From Gnetum montanum (taxonomy: Eukaryota > Streptophyta > Gnetopsida > Gnetales > Gnetaceae), in NCBI GenBank assembly GCA_015680685.1, contig MNCI01015499.1, positions 175,883-239,882 of the forward strand: a DNA stretch of 64,000 nucleotides, written 5' to 3'. Below are positions 46,360-57,482 of the stretch, piece by piece. Numbering within the stretch: the first letter of the stretch is position 1; each line of letters opens with the position of its first letter. Below the pieces are notes generated by a model. That model saw only the letters and a program-made list of their open reading frames with translations, had not been told where the DNA came from and made no database searches. Position numbers and translations under genes: made by a program.

Positions 46360-47199
46360 TGATGAATAGCGAGGTACCCCTATGTCCAACCATATGAATC
46401 ATTAAGGCATTTACATGCGATTTGATCAAATTATATGGACCTATAGTTCTCTAGTACACTAGTTCTTCTAGGAAGTGAAATGGGCATTGAGAACATTCTT
46501 TGCCTTCCCAACTACACTTGTGAAGCTCAAAGGTATGATTTAAGTGTAATTGAGGTACATGATTTTTTATTTTTTATGTTTTATAAATTTGATCTTCTAT
46601 AACAAGAATTGAATATCTAATTCATCTATTGCCTAGCTAGCCTAACACAAGTAACCATCCCAATTTCCTAAACATATCCTTAACCCATATAGTGCTGTCG
46701 GGCTACCAAACATTAAGCATTGCTGGGTTACCAAGTACTATGTGTATGCTCGAAGTGGTCATGCTTGTGTTCATTAACTGTTGGAAATTAATTACTTAAT
46801 TAAAATTCAGTAAAGTAAAGTGCATTAAAGAAAACATTAATCTATTCTCAGTGCTACAAGGATTATCAATAGAGTTAATTTTTATTCCCATCACAATCTT
46901 GTGCTCAGGCACATTAGTGTTTGAACAAAGAACTGTATACACTTAGACTCCTTCTGCAAGCACTTAAAAAATATTCTAACTTTGGAGAAAATAAATTACA
47001 AGAGCTTTGCTACTTTGACTAGAAACTACAAAAAATGATGCCAAATTGGAAGCCTAAGCACTATATTTATAGGCTAGCATATACCCCCTAACATTGGATA
47101 CTTGACTTCACATTTTGGCTCCAATGTCGGATACCCAACGTTGAGGCTCTAACATTGTATACCTAATGTTGGAGAAAATGAAAGTAATGTGATTCATCA
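46360..47199 (-). repeat. 5' LTR of element D (840 bp)
   Basis: Full-length and uninterrupted, it serves as the reference for the split 3' LTR. TATA (minus strand) is at 47064-47071. Upstream on the element strand is a U3 block (about 47083-47175) of repeated AACATTGGATACC / CCAACGTTGAGG units that are partly self-complementary. Confidence 0.92.
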
Positions 47200-47204
47200 T
47201 CAAG
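47200..47204. repeat. Target site duplication of element D, right copy (TCAAG)
   Basis: Identical to 20188-20192. Confidence 0.9.
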
Positions 47205-47292
47205 GTCTCTCATCAACATTCCTTCTAGATTTTTCATGTTGCTAGTTAGAGTCATCAATAGGTGGTGAATCAGTCTTGAAAGAAGAAGACAT
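47205..47292 (-). pseudogene. Element B gag, N-terminal fragment cut off by element D
   Basis: The ATG at 47292 starts MSSSFKTDSPPIDDSN, clearly the same start as gag in C, D and A. After about 29 codons the sequence runs into the D target TCAAG. The rest of gag is at 20187 and below. Confidence 0.8.
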
Positions 47293-47436
47293 CTTAGTTT
47301 ATTTTTTTCTTATGTTGTGTGCCTTAATAAATTATTATTATGATTTTTCTTAAAGATGGAATGTGATATTGTTACAATAACTTTGTATGGTTTCATTATC
47401 TAAAAACACTTAATGCACATAGTTAAAACATAATTT

Positions 47437-47452
47437 CTAGTAACAAGGCCAA
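47437..47452 (-). promoter_or_regulatory. Degenerate primer binding site of element B
   Basis: On the element strand it reads TTGGCCTTGTTACTAG, a decayed tRNA-Asp-type site next to the 5' LTR. Confidence 0.6.
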
Positions 47453-48312
47453 TGGTGAGCATTGGGTATTTCATACGCCCAACCATAAAAAATCATTAGT
47501 GTGTACACATGATCTAGTGAAATTCCATGGATTATGTTTACCTAAGTGACTTATATCCTTAGATGGTAAAAGATGTTGTTACTAGCCATTATTTTCCCAA
47601 TCAAGAACATGTTTGTATGATTAAGTGCAATTGAGGTGTAAGATATTTATTTTTATAATTTTATTTTCTTGTAGAATGATTAAATAAAAGAAATTTGAAT
47701 ATTTAATTTTACTAATTAATTAACAAAACTATCCTAAACATGGAGCATCCATTCCCACTCTCCGTACACATCCTAAATGTATACAAATGTTGTTCGGTTA
47801 CCAAGTGTTTACTATTGGGCATACCAAGTATCCACTGTTGGGATTATGAAGCATTAGTATATTATGCTTGAAGTGGTCATACCCACATTGCTTAAAAATT
47901 ATAATTTTAAATGCTTAAAGACAAGAAAGTAAATTTCATTTAGAGTGAAATGCTAAAAAATAAACTTAAAACTAATGCAAGTGCTATAATGGATAGAAGA
48001 AATCTTGATGTTATTACCATTCATGCAACTGTTTCTAGGTACATATTGCACTCAATTAAAATTTCATAGAATCAATTCAATCCACACTATAGACACTCAA
48101 AGGAAAAGTTTACTAAGATTTATAGAAAGGAACTACAAGAGTCTGGCTAAGGAATTGACCAAACAATGTCATACATGCAATTAGTGCACATACTTATATA
48201 GGAAACGATTTGATTAGCATCAACACACATGTGCCAATGCATCTTGAGATGCATTGATGGGGTTGCATCAATAGGAATGCATCAACATAGTTGCCTTATT
48301 GACACTTCATCA
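47453..48312 (-). repeat. 5' LTR of element B (about 860 bp)
   Basis: It begins TGGTGAGC and ends CTTCATCA on the plus strand, so TGATGAAG on the element strand. U3 (about 48225-48305) carries repeated ATGCATCAA / TTGATGCAT-type self-complementary units. A TATATA-like box is near 48195. The partner LTR is outside the window, so the outer end rests on pattern only. Confidence 0.7.
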
Positions 48313-48378
48313 AATATGAATAGAATATTCAAAGATTTTGATGTTTGGGATTCGATGTGGAATGCTTTAGATGCCTTA
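48313..48378. other. 66 bp between elements B and F
   Basis: This AT-rich spacer contains nothing I recognise. It is the only stretch of the window not assigned to a mobile element. Confidence 0.6.
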
Positions 48379-49254
48379 TGATGAGCGGTGGAGCAATCCA
48401 AACACTCTACCATACAAGTCATGAGTGCTAGTGTGTGATTAGATCATAACTCGTATATGGGCAATGTTATTATGCTAAGGGTTGATGTTAAGTTAATGAT
48501 CATTGTCTTTCCACTTTGAGCTAGTAAAGTACAAGTGTATGGTTTAGCTCTTAGTGAGATGTATGATTAACTAATGTTGTAAGATACATTTTACTTCTAA
48601 GTGTAGGCATAATGAAAAATAAATGAAGTACTAAGTCTAAGTAATAATAAGAATGTAAATCTATTCTAGCCTATAGTGATGAGCATCTGTTCTTGGCTTA
48701 TCGAACATGTCTTGGACTAATGTAACTGTTACTGGAATTACCAAGTGAGTTCATTACTAAGTGAATCAAGTGAAACCACTACTCTAAACAATTACACTTT
48801 AACGCTCAAACCTAGTAGTACTCATTTTTCTTTACAAAAATAATAATTATGCTAAACGATTAAGCTATGAAAATAATAAAAATTATGCTAAATAAACAAA
48901 TGAAACTAAGTGGATGCTGTAATGATGAAAAGAAATTTCAATCTTTATTAACATCATGAACTATGTCCAAGTACATTTCACTTGAATAAAGATTCCATTC
49001 AACTACTAAACACCACATTGCAAGCATTCACATTATCATTATGTCTAAGAAACAAAATTGCAAGAGTTTGCCTAAGTGTGCTAATGAAAAGTTACAGATT
49101 GTGTGTCCAAGTGTCAGTATTTAGAGGGCTACACACATCTCGAGACATCACATCAATGATGACGTAGCATGAATTACAACATCGTATCTACAACATTGTT
49201 GCTACAATATTGTAGATTTGATATCACAGTGCAAAAAAATAATTGACTTTATCA
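48379..49254 (-). repeat. 3' LTR of element F (about 876 bp)
   Basis: TGATGAGCGG starts it and TTTATCA ends it, the same terminal pattern as A and D. The U3 block (about 49150-49230) holds ACAACATTGTTG / CAATATTGTAG-type palindromic units. The partner LTR is outside the window. Confidence 0.75.
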
Positions 49255-49267
49255 TACCTCCATAACT
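49255..49267 (-). promoter_or_regulatory. Polypurine tract of element F
   Basis: On the element strand it reads GTTATGGAGGTA, directly before TGATAA of the LTR. Confidence 0.65.
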
Positions 49268-49439
49268 GACTGGAAACTCACCTTGAGTTAAAAAAATGAG
49301 GATAGAGTCCCTTACAAAATTGGAAGGTAGACTTGAGTGTACATGACTAACTAAATATTTACATGACTTAGAATGCCACAATGAGGTTTTTACAAAATGA
49401 CACAGTTACATGAGAAGGCAAAAAATAAAATTTGAGCTA

Positions 49440-52284
49440 GCTTGATGTAGATCAGGTTCCAAGTGGTGGAGGCTCTTTCATTAGCTTCTTCATTTATTGT
49501 TAGACTTCTAAAATTGGTGGTGTTTAAGGAGTGCTTGAAGTTTCTCCTCTTCTATTCTTGGATCATGTACCATCCATGTTGTTGTGCAATGTTGGATGAA
49601 GCAAGTATATCCCATGGGCATGACAATTGCAGAAACATCTTATTTGCTTTCATGTACCAAGACACAAACTACCATCTCTCTTCTTCAAATGCTTTGGTCT
49701 TCTTTTTGAGTTTTTGATAATCTGACATGAAACATGCAAGGTTTTTTGCTACATCTTTCTACCCATGGTAGATGGCCTTGACAATTTCTAACTCTAAGTT
49801 TTCCACATGTAGCTTCTATAGTGCATCCGTCCTATCGACAAACTCTTTCTCATACATTGCATATACAACTACTATCTACTGCTTTAATTTATTTTAGGAC
49901 CTACCTATTGTTAACATGGCCAAGTTTGCATATCAAAGATTCATCAATCCCATGTATTCTATAAGGTTTTCAATTTACATGTCTTTTTTTTCACTTCTGC
50001 TTGGTGGACATGGGTTAAACTATCCAAGATGGGTTGCAAATCTAGATTTTGTGCAGATAGAGAATTGATCTTGGACTTTGCCATTTGGATCTCTTTTTTA
50101 TTGATTTTCTTGTACATGTCCACTTAATCTCTAATATTCTCTTTGAGTCTTTTGTGCTTCATGGCCTCATTTTTCCATGCTTTTTTTCTCGATTACTAAC
50201 TTTTGGTGGATGGCATGGACTTCTTCCATTAATAAGGTACTATTCTCGCAGGCCAAGTGACTCATGTCTTAGTTAACGTAAGAACATTTTTTTGACACTA
50301 TTGGATGCTATTCAATAGGCCAAGTGACTCATCATATTATTTTGAGCTATTGAATGCTCTTCGTAAGAACATTTTTTTTTGCATTTCAACGTTGGTTAAT
50401 TAATCATTATCAGTAGTAATTTGTTTATTCTCCTCTTATAAAGTTGTGATTGCTTTGGCATGTGCATATGTTTGAGCCTTCGCAATTGATGCATCCCATA
50501 CTGCCTTCTCTTTCTCCCTCTTCATTGTCATGTTGTGGAAAATCAGTTGCCTCACATGGTTAGTTCTAAATTGTTCTAGTTGTTCAGGCACCACAAATTG
50601 TGTAGGGTATCTTCTTTCAGCTCTCAAATTTGCCGACTCTTCTTGGAACCGCTGCACTTCATTTTTTGCATGTTTAAATCTGGTTTTTGCCATAACTAAC
50701 TTTCCTTTCATGGCTATTATATTAGACTAGATCGTAATAATATTTCCTGGGATATCAAAAAGATTTTGCATTACTTGGCCAATTTGTAGTAATCTGTCCA
50801 AAATGTCTTCATGCTCCATAGGGATCATCGAGGTTCTAGAAAGCATTTAGGCATCCCATGCTCCATAGATATCGACCGATGATATAATAGGTACATTAAA
50901 TGATTTTTTAATGTGGTCAATGATGACCTCTATAGCTCCTATTGCATCTTGGTATTACATGGCCACAACAGTGGCACCTTCACTAGTTTCAAGCATTACT
51001 TGGAATGATGTAGCATTCCTAGATATATGTTGTTTCCAATCTTCCTCTCCTCTTGCTTGCAATGACACCTGCCCACTGGTTGAATCTGTGGAGATTGTGG
51101 ATCTTACAAAGCTCTCCCTTCCTTTGTTCCCCAATTTATTGTCTTTGTAATTTGTTACAAGTGGCTCATGGATGATTTGTAATCTTGTGGCAATGATGAT
51201 GGTATTTCTTGTTATTACTATTGTTTAGCTTACAATTGGCTACTAGAGCTTGCTTGCTACTACTCACCAGTAGCAAGAATGTTATCAGTAGGTGTGGAAC
51301 CTATAGTGCCCTAGGTGCTTGCTAGCTTTTCTAGTTGATCACTATTTGGTGGCACTAGCTTGAACATTTCTGCATAGGAAGCATTTTGGGCCTTCCTAGC
51401 GACATCATTGGTGTACCCTAGGATTTCAACTTACTTGCATAAGTTCTTGATGAGGTAAAGGAATGGAAGTGTTGGATTCCCTTCCTTCTTCTCTTTGAAC
51501 CACCTTTAGATTTCTAGAAAGAACATATGGGTAATGTTGGCATTGAATTTTTCCATCAAAATTGCACTTCCTATGACCACATATGTAGATATTCTATTAA
51601 GCCTTTTTGTTAAAAACAAGTGATAGATTCCAATCTTGAAGCATATTTTCTCTTCTATTGAGAGCTCACTGTACTCTTTATCATCTTTTCCATATTCCCT
51701 TTACAACCATAGCTTCTTAGCATCGGTGTTTGGTCTGGTAGAAATCTATGCCACATTTGCCCTTTAATTTGGGATGTTGAGGGCCTTGGTGAATGCCTCT
51801 ACTAAGTATGACATAGAGACTGATTTAATTTTAATGATAGCATCAAATTGTTTATTCTACCAAAATTGATATGTTTCTCCTAGATATCATTCTCCACTAT
51901 TAGACAAAGTAGGCCATAAGGGAGATCCTTAAAGTTGCGTCTTTATAGATTCTAGGGTAAACTCCATGAAAGGACCAAAATTCAGCTCCATGATGACTAT
52001 GGACATGATAGATTTTTTCTTGGATTGCTTGGAGGCATTTAGGAGATAATGTGAGGCATTGCCCTTATTTGGGTATTGGTGGAACTTTTGCAGCCCCCCG
52101 CCCCCCCACCCCGGGTGCAGAATGCTCAGTAACAAGAGTTTGCTAGTGAATGCTAAATGATTGGATCTCTTGATCCACATGCTAAGCTTTAGGATTTGTT
52201 CTCTTGCTTAACCTCTCTTGCGGTCTCTTGGTCTCTTACTTCCATGTTGAAAAGGTCCTTTAGTTGTTGGTTTCTTTGGGGACA
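49440..52284 (-). pseudogene. ORF X of element F, degenerate
   Basis: It starts with ATG at 52284: MSPKKPTTKGPFQHGSKRPR, followed by more basic residues, which looks like a nuclear-localisation-type segment. It is immediately preceded by TTGATTGCAG, which could be a splice acceptor for a subgenomic RNA. The middle (51600-51900) matches the helical domain of B's ORF X. The C-terminal part includes a 91-aa open stretch (50436-50711; MAKTRFKHAKNEVQRFQEES, EQFRTNHVRQLIF, MKREKEKAVWDASIAKAQ) with coiled-coil character. There are more than twenty stops. Function unknown. The position corresponds to the third ORF of Athila elements, but I see no signal peptide or membrane segment. Confidence 0.5.
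52091..52125 (-). repeat. G-rich run within ORF X of F
   Basis: Plus strand: CCCCCCGCCCCCCCACCCC followed by GGG. The minus strand therefore has runs of four, seven and six G separated by single bases, a potential G-quadruplex or a slippage-prone site. Confidence 0.8.
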
Positions 52285-52506
52285 TCTGCAATCAACAAAG
52301 ATTTGAGATTACTAAAATTTTTATATCAGTTCTTAACATTCTTTCTCTTCCTCACACTTTTGATTAGATCAAGTTCCTATTTTACTATGATTACAAAGTC
52401 AGAAAAATTTTCAAAAAGAATTCCATTAGGTGTTATATTGTTTAATTACGTATGACCTTCCATAGTTATCATTTTCTTATTTATTATGCTTTAAAATGAT
52501 TGGTAT

Positions 52507-52744
52507 GGTCACTTAAGAGAATAAGTTTGATTGATTAAAAATAATATTCATATTATTTCTTATACTTACCCTTTATAATATCTTCTAAGTGTTAGAAATT
52601 TTTGACTTAAATTTTCAGATGTACTGGTCACTTAGAAGAATAAGTTTGATTGATTAACAATAAGGTTCTTATTATTTCTTATACTTACCCTTTATAATAT
52701 CTTTTGAGCATTACAAATTTTTGGCTCAAATTTTCAAATGTACC
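52507..52744. repeat. 119-bp tandem duplication in the tail of element F
   Basis: Copies start GGTCACTTA at 52507 and 52626 and share 'aataagtttgattgatta' and 'tatacttaccctttataata'. A few substitutions separate them. Confidence 0.85.
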
Positions 52745-53551
52745 ATGCAATGTCCCGAAGTTGAACACTCCGAGATCAATAAATTTCAAGAATTTTGAAA
52801 ATCAGAGCTACAAGAACGAAGTTATGGCCTTGGGAATTTAGTGTGCAAGAGCATTTAGAAAAAATTGCATAAACTTCTCTTGTTAGAAAATGAAGGAATG
52901 AAAAATTTCGGTAACTCCCATGTGTATATATACTATTTTTATATGCACAACATTGTAGATGCGGCATCATAAGGGCTACGACATCACCATGAAAAATTTT
53001 CATATTTTCGTTGATCTTTATAGGAAAAAATGAGTTAATTAGAATGTTTAAAAGATGTGAAACTTATTCAAAAGATCTTGGACCATTAATGATTCACAAT
53101 TTTCAAGAATTTGGCATTCAAAATTCATAAGGCAATGAAAGTTTATTTAATGGATAAGAGATGGGTTAAGAATTTCAGACGCATGGACAAATTAGTAAAT
53201 CATATGGGAAGTATTTATTGGATCTTGATTATTTCAAAAGGCACAAGATGATGTGGAATTATTTATCAAATGAAATACAAGAGTTATACAAGTGGGTAAA
53301 TAGAAGAGTTATACAAGTGGGTCCTCCCCAAAGCAGGCTCTTGTCCTTAGTGCCTTTGTATAACCACATCTAAAAGTGTCTATAGGCACTGAAAGAGTTG
53401 AATGTAAGGCATACCTTTCTAGCAAAACACACATGTTAATATTTCCATATTAGGAAAAAAACACTATGTTATACAAAATCATAAAGTTATGATTAAATAT
53501 ACAGTGAGGTGAGATTGACCGTAGAAGGAATTTTAGAAACTAGGACATGAG
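52745..53551 (-). other. 3' noncoding tail of element F, part downstream of C
   Basis: There is no gene. The 'gtgggtcctccccaaagc' block shared with A, B, C and D is near 53313. The stretch ends in the ATGAG target of element C. Confidence 0.65.
53547..53551. repeat. Target site duplication of element C, left copy (ATGAG)
   Basis: Identical to 60680-60684. Confidence 0.92.
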
Positions 53552-54575
53552 TGATGAGACGCGATTCCGCGATATCGCGTCGTCCCATGCTATATCGCAT
53601 ACACGATATCGCGGTCCGCCACCAAGTCTATAAATAAGAGGTAGCTCTCCCTTGTTTCATCATCCTAGGCTAGAAGTAGGGAAACTCTGGCAGTTTGATC
53701 ACTCCAGAGATAGAATATTTTCCATGTGCCCGTAGTAGGAGTCCTAAAGTGAACGGATCTTTATTCGAGCAACATTGTACCTGAACACAAGTTATGTACA
53801 GCAATAAAGACGAACTTCCTGGATAAACCTTGTAGTGCATGGAATAGGATTTTATTTTAATGTTATTTATTGCTTTCTCTCTCTGACTCTTAAACTCCTA
53901 GAATGCAGAATGAGTACGACTTGATTACGAGCATCTAAGGATGTGTACGAATAGTCAAGGAATCGATTGCTCATTGCAACGCGATATGAGTACGACTATA
54001 TTACGAGCATCTAAGTGTGACTACTTGGTAACCTAGTGGAGTATCCAGGATCTACGCTTGGTAATCCTAGTGGTAGTCATGCACAAATATATGTACAGTT
54101 AGTCAAGGAATTGGTTGCTCATCGCACTTAGGCTAGATTAGATTCTCTCAACCCTTTCTTCCTAGTTAAGTACCTCAGTATGACCACTTCGAGCATGTGC
54201 GTTACGCGTGGTGATCCCAACAATGATTAGCATTTGGTAGCCGCGATTGCATCGGTTCAGGGTGTGTACGGTAAGTGGGAACAGATGCTGATGCTAGGTA
54301 ATTTAGACTTAGTCATTAGTTAGAATTAGTAATTAGTTTCTCAACCCTCAACTCAATAACATAGGAGAAAAACATAAAAGACCATAAAAATCATATACCT
54401 CAGAATTACTTAACCATACACCGTGACAACCACAAGTCAGTCTGGGAAGATAACGAATGATTAACCCCAAGTGTTCCATGGGGCGTGTAGGCACTTATTC
54501 TACGGAGTTCGATCGAATCCTGCATGCTACGCTCGTTTCGTATGGTTGAGTGTAGGGGTACCTCGTCACTCATCA
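53552..54575 (+). repeat. 5' LTR of element C (1024 bp)
   Basis: U3 (53552-53620) is packed with GATATCGCG-type palindromes. TATAAATA is at 53629-53636. Inside, GAGTACGAC-ACGAGCATCTAAG segments occur twice (about 53912 and 53988), and a GTCAAGGAAT-GGTTGCTCATCGCA segment also occurs twice, which explains the extra length compared with A's LTRs. Confidence 0.93.
53629..53636 (+). promoter_or_regulatory. TATA box, 5' LTR of C
   Basis: TATAAATAAGAGG context, about 10 bp after the palindrome block. The second LTR has the same box at 59731-59738. Confidence 0.75.
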
Positions 54576-54576
54576 T

Positions 54577-54594
54577 TGGCACCATTGCCGGGGA
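54577..54594 (+). promoter_or_regulatory. Primer binding site of element C (tRNA-Asp type)
   Basis: TGGCACCATTGCCGGGGA differs by two bases from the complement of the plant tRNA-Asp 3' end. Confidence 0.88.
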
Positions 54595-54721
54595 CTAAGT
54601 GTTTGTACGCTGAATAGAACATAAAGGATATCACTCACATTGTTGGGAGCCTAAATGAACCTTCGGGTTAATTAAAGAAAAAAATTATATAACAATAAAA
54701 TTAGCACACCTAGAAGACATC

Positions 54722-56630
54722 ATGTCTTCTTCTTCTTCTCATAAGAGCAACTCACCACCTAAGGACCATACAAAGAACAGTCAGCAGTCAAAAACACATA
54801 GCCAAAATCAACCAAGTCCTAAACAATATAAGATAGTTTATACTGATACCGATGAGTATATTCCAAACTTTACCTTTATCCTCCATCAAGACGAATAGCT
54901 ACGATGGAGAGATTTGCAAGGTAACATCGTGTTACCCCCAGATTGATCAGTCTCGAACATGCTTTGGCACAGATTGACATGACAGAATTGTATGCAGAAT
55001 ACATTGCAGAAGACTTTGATTCAAGGGATTACTATCCCACAGAAGCACAACGTATGAGGGACTCAAGACAGGAGAGCCAACATACCCTGTTGAAGGGCAA
55101 AGGCCTACACGTCATTAGTGAAATAGGAGATGAGGAACCCCTTATAACAGGTTCTTTAGCAAATGATGTTCCCCCTCCTAACGATGGTAAGGAGGTTGGG
55201 TATCAGAACCTACAATCAATGATACATAACCCTGGTTCTGATGCCCGTGAACACCAACTATTCATAGAGGGAAAAACCACTCATGCTAAGGATGGACACT
55301 TAGATCGTCATCACGATTGAGGCCGAAGCAGTAGAAGAGAAGATAGGAAACATTGTCATGGCGATGGTTCTCCTTCTTCTTCCCCTTCTTCACATCATTT
55401 ACCCTCTCCTTCCACATCTGGGTGCAGCCATCATGAAGAGCATAACGGAGAGGATAAAGGTAGACAAAATGAGAGACCTCGATGAGAAAGTCGAGAGAGA
55501 GGAAAAGGGCAAGGACTTAGGGAAAGTAGGGAACGACGAAGACATCACAGGCATCATGAAAGAGATGATCATGATGAGCTCCTACTTGCAACTCGAAGTA
55601 TGCTTGATGTAACGAAGGATGTTAGAATTCCCACAAGGCATTTAAAAGATAGTCGAATCAAATGCTTAGACATGAACAACATCCCACGCTTTGAGGGGGA
55701 TACAACGCTGATCCGCAGCATCATTTACAGGCATTTCACGATGCCTGTGCCTTGCAGAATATAGAAAATGAGTGGCAAAAACTTAAGTTGTTCCCAAGGA
55801 TACTCATCAAGGAAGCAGAGAGTTGGTACTGGTCCTTAGAACCAGAAACCATCAGGAGGTGGAGTGCAATGCTAGAACTCTTCAACAATAAGTATCAAAC
55901 GTACTCCCGAGAGTCTAATTTGCGTAAGCAGATCCAAGGCTAGAAGCAAGGTACTCATGAACCCTTGGATGCTGCCATGGCCCGCTACTACACATTGTTA
56001 CATTGTTGCCTGGGCCATGGTTACGCTCAGTGGGATCAACTTCACCACATCGTGGATGGGCTAAGGCATGAAACTAGAAGAACCCTTGGGACTTATGCCC
56101 AAGGGAGACTCTCACAACTTAGAGTCCATGAAGTATATCGCTTGTTGGAGCAAGTAGTAAAAGAAGAAGGTGAGGTATGAAAAAGGGAAAGTGTAGAAGA
56201 ATACAACCGTGATCCCTCTTTTCGAAAAAAGGGAGTGAAATTTTATGATGAAGAGGATGAGTCACCAATCGAAGAGTTGGTGAACAGGAAAACCTTACCG
56301 ATTCAAAAGTTAACAACAGAAATAGCGGCTAAGGTAGATGATGTATGGAGTTCCTTAGACTCTAAAATTGAAACTTTCTTAAAAATTGTAGAAGAGTCTA
56401 AGGTAGAACAAAGTAGTGACAAAGGTAAGACAAAGTGGAGAGATTTAGGCCCTGCACATAACAAGGGTAAGGGAAAAATCACTAACTATGATATGATTGT
56501 GGATTCAGACACAGACGATGATTGTGGATGTGAGATCTACCATTATGACCATCCTAAGGGATGTTTCCCAATCATCTCACATCTACAGGAATCTGGGGTG
56601 TATGCACTTAATCTAAAACTTAATCAATGA
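54722..56630 (+). pseudogene. Element C gag, broken
   Basis: The ATG at 54722 gives MSSSSSHKSNSPPKDHTK, then NIVLPPD and MTELYAEYIAEDFDSRDYY. The capsid region (55752-56180) reads LQNIENEWQKLKLFPRI, then RYYTLLHCCLGHGYAQWD and RHETRRTLGTYAQGRLSQL. An acidic/basic hinge follows, then CGCEIYHYDHPKGCFP (about 56530-56570) as the Cys/His segment. Stops interrupt at about 54896, 54943 and 55318, among others. An out-of-frame lysine-rich ORF at 55358-55612 overlaps the R/H-rich stretch and is not real. Confidence 0.82.
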
Positions 56631-56744
56631 CAAACACCCTGTAGGTTACCTTATCCCCAAGGTAACCCAAGGCAGTTCCACCAACCATTAATGTATTATC
56701 CAAGTGGAACTCCACCATAACCCATCAAACAACATCAACAGTGG

Positions 56745-57482
56745 CAACACCCACAGTCATGGAGGATGCCATCGCCGAAACATCAATACCCTTACCGGTA
56801 GCCTAACCCTTATGGATATTATGTGCAGCAACTGATTTCTCCAAGTGACTATATGAGTCACAAAACTCCCCATCATCACTACCAAGTTTGGGAGTACTTC
56901 AGAAGGACTCCTCCTCTGGGAGACACTCCATACCCACACCATCCTCCAAATCCATCCACACCTCTTCCACAAGTAGTTCCCATAACACCTCCTGCTCCAA
57001 CAATGCAAGGGGAACTTCCTACTCAACCACAACAACATCACATTGCGAGAGCTATAAATATTCAACCTGCTGCTGGTTCTAACAACTATAAAAAGAGAAG
57101 ACCTTTCTGTAAAACCAAAAGCCTAGAAAAACTCTTGCAACAACAAGCAGTTGAGCCCATGTACACTCCTCCACCATCTAACACTTCGAAGAACCCTTCA
57201 GTCCAACAGAGCTTAAGGCATACAATTATGTTAACACATATCGTAACCGACTGGATCAAGGTAGGCCATGTTCCTAGGAAACTAACTGACCCTGGGAGTC
57301 CCTTAATCTACCTTCAAGTCGCCGAAAATGAACCACATAGGGCTCTTCTTGACTTAGGTTCCAGAGTCAACTTAATTTCACAAGAGATGTATCACGCCTG
57401 GAACCTGCCCCAACTTAAGAATAGCAACATTCAACTACAGCTGGCAGACGAGTCCATCACCATTCCCATGCCAATGAACTAA
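56745..57482 (+). pseudogene. Element C protease, truncated
   Basis: A 219-aa open stretch (56823-57482) has the Pro/Gln-rich linker, then IMLTHIVTDWIKVGHVPRKL, ALLDLGSRVNLISQEMYHAW and LQLADESITIPM. At this point A, B and D continue into the second half of the protease, but C jumps (about 57475) to a short remnant of the protease-RT linker (SSINWDKLDTFKKFK). It then goes directly (about 57610) to the end of integrase and the tail. Confidence 0.82.

Larger units (their letters stand above)
20193..47199 (-). mobile_element. Element D: Athila-like Ty3/gypsy retrotransposon, about 10 kb of its own sequence, carrying element E
   Basis: The 5' LTR is 46360-47199. The 3' LTR is split by E into 20193-20387 and 37390-37987. 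The primer site is at 46341-46358 (tRNA-Asp type) and the purine tract at 37988-38000. Gag, protease, RT, RNase H, integrase and a noncoding tail all lie between 46180 and 38000 on the minus strand. Perfect 5-bp target duplication TCAAG. It is inserted in gag of element B. It is younger than B and older than E. Confidence 0.92.
1..48312 (-). mobile_element. Element B: outermost Athila-like Ty3/gypsy LTR retrotransposon, 3' end beyond the window
   Basis: This is an LTR retrotransposon read on the minus strand. Its 5' LTR is 47453-48312. Going downstream it has a degenerate tRNA-Asp-type primer site, gag (47292 to 47205, then 20187 to about 17965), protease, RT, RNase H, integrase (to about 14220), a 3' noncoding tail (4258 to about 2310) and ORF X (from about 2300, running off the left edge). 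The gag is split by element D and the tail by element A; both breaks rejoin cleanly when the inserts are removed. All frames contain stops. It is the host of A and D and therefore older than both. Confidence 0.85.

Noticed and set aside
50251-50400. Short direct repeats (GGCCAAGTGACTCAT and GTAAGAACATTTTTTT, twice each)
   Set aside because: Small local duplication within degenerate ORF X of F; no sign of a functional site.
55358-55612. Lysine- and leucine-rich 84-aa ORF in C, and the similar 12355-12852 and 45247-45600 ORFs
   Set aside because: Same out-of-frame reading of the R/H/S-rich gag hinge in three elements.
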